Shown here: piece by piece, positions 56,194-56,412 of the stretch
Layout of the letters: each line of letters begins with the position of its first letter
Numbering within the stretch: position 1 is the first letter of the stretch
DNA from: Flavobacteriia bacterium
GTDB taxonomy: Bacteria > Bacteroidota > Bacteroidia > Flavobacteriales > Schleiferiaceae
DNA length: 56,412 nt
Direction of reading: 5' to 3'
Assembly: GCA_013373425.1 (NCBI GenBank)
Contig: JABXHW010000024.1
Location: 1 to 56,412, forward strand
The notes under the pieces: generated by a model
Databases searched by the model: none
Told to the model about the DNA's origin: nothing
The model's input: only the letters and a program-made list of their open reading frames with translations
Program-made: the position numbers and the translations under genes

Positions 56194-56412
56194 TGGAAGT
56201 AATCGACCAATTTGGAAGAAAGGTGAATGTGCCAGATGATCCTCAGCGGATTATCAGCTTGGTACCCTCTCAGTCTGAATATTTGGCCGATTTGAATTTA
56301 GACCATCGCGTGGTTGGCATCACAAGGTTTTGTGAACGACCACGCGATTGGTTTTATAAGAAAGCTCGTGTTGGAGGAACAAAAGATCCCGATATAGAGC
56401 GTATCGCCGCCC
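56193..56412 (+). CDS. BtuF-like ABC transporter substrate-binding protein (partial, C-terminus outside window)
   Basis: Only the first 73 residues are visible: MEVIDQFGRKVNVPDDPQRIISLVPSQSEY and continuing GITRFCERPRD and GGTKDPDIERIAA. This pattern is typical of helical-backbone metal receptor proteins that bind vitamin B12, heme or siderophores, here without a signal peptide. Soluble cytoplasmic-looking members of this family are common next to cysteine and corrinoid genes in Bacteroidota. It overlaps the CBS gene by 1 nt. Truncation is the window edge. Confidence 0.82.
   Translation, partial: MEVIDQFGRKVNVPDDPQRIISLVPSQSEYLADLNLDHRVVGITRFCERPRDWFYKKARVGGTKDPDIERIAA

Noticed and set aside
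1-56412. tRNA, rRNA, riboswitch, prophage or transposase genes
   Set aside because: I looked through the intergenic regions and found no cloverleaf, riboswitch-like conserved core or mobile-element gene; gaps are all under 300 bp and mostly hold promoters or terminators. A covariance-model scan would settle small RNAs.

Overview
The window is a 56.4 kb chromosomal stretch of a Bacteroidota bacterium, most likely a marine Flavobacteriales member (Cryomorphaceae/Schleiferiaceae-like; the family is inferred, not shown). Three large surface proteins end in type IX secretion sorting domains (two type B, one type A with SprB repeats). At least nine genes have an upstream TAnnTTTG box, the -7 element of the Bacteroidota housekeeping sigma factor. 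Several gene orders are also typical of flavobacteria: ftsK-lolA-lptG-ribB, tamB divergent from tsaD, and ppiC-surA-moxR. Most of the window is core genome. I see no insertion sequence, prophage, CRISPR array, rRNA or tRNA, and no gene-free stretch over 300 bp.

Layout. 1-4753 (minus): folD (cut by the window edge), ffh, argS and arginase. 4921-12929 (plus): ftsK, lolA, lptG, two glycosyltransferases and ribBA, all tightly packed. 12941-13004: an array of degenerate 8-bp repeats between convergent genes. 13008-17450 (minus): tamB. 17602-20747 (plus): tsaD, a retropepsin-like zinc protease, rimK and rsmE, a translation-linked group. 20741-22246 (minus): hutH. 22402-23133 (plus): a DPM1-like glycosyltransferase. 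23137-30821 (minus): a periplasmic chaperone operon (two-parvulin PPIase, PPIase-like lipoprotein, SurA-like PPIase, MoxR) ending in a copper chaperone and a terminator, then copA. 30945-37913 (minus): two tandem paralogous T9SS surface proteins. 38035-42633 (minus): an atypical Nramp-like transporter, an acyl-CoA dehydrogenase, a porin-like protein and YceI. 42766-43527 (plus): S1/P1 nuclease. 43580-46723 (minus): the SprB-repeat T9SS protein. 46954-47703 (plus): an unrecognised protein.

47679-53184 (minus) is the most unusual part. Five tightly packed genes encode an Rv1355c-like E1/ThiF enzyme, a GNAT-like (possibly N-acyltransferase) protein, a 7TMR-DISM membrane histidine kinase, a REC-histidine kinase and a stand-alone REC protein. 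A related REC protein and an Rrf2 regulator diverge from it (53306-54249). I propose this as a candidate small-molecule synthesis-and-sensing module; gene identities are well supported, the joint function is inference. The window closes with a META-domain lipoprotein, a PLP-dependent cystathionine beta-synthase/cysteine synthase with a CBS pair, and the start of a metal or corrinoid ABC-transporter binding protein.

Start codons were reassigned wherever the longest open frame began at TTG or at an unlikely upstream ATG. The TAnnTTTG boxes repeatedly agree with the shorter starts.
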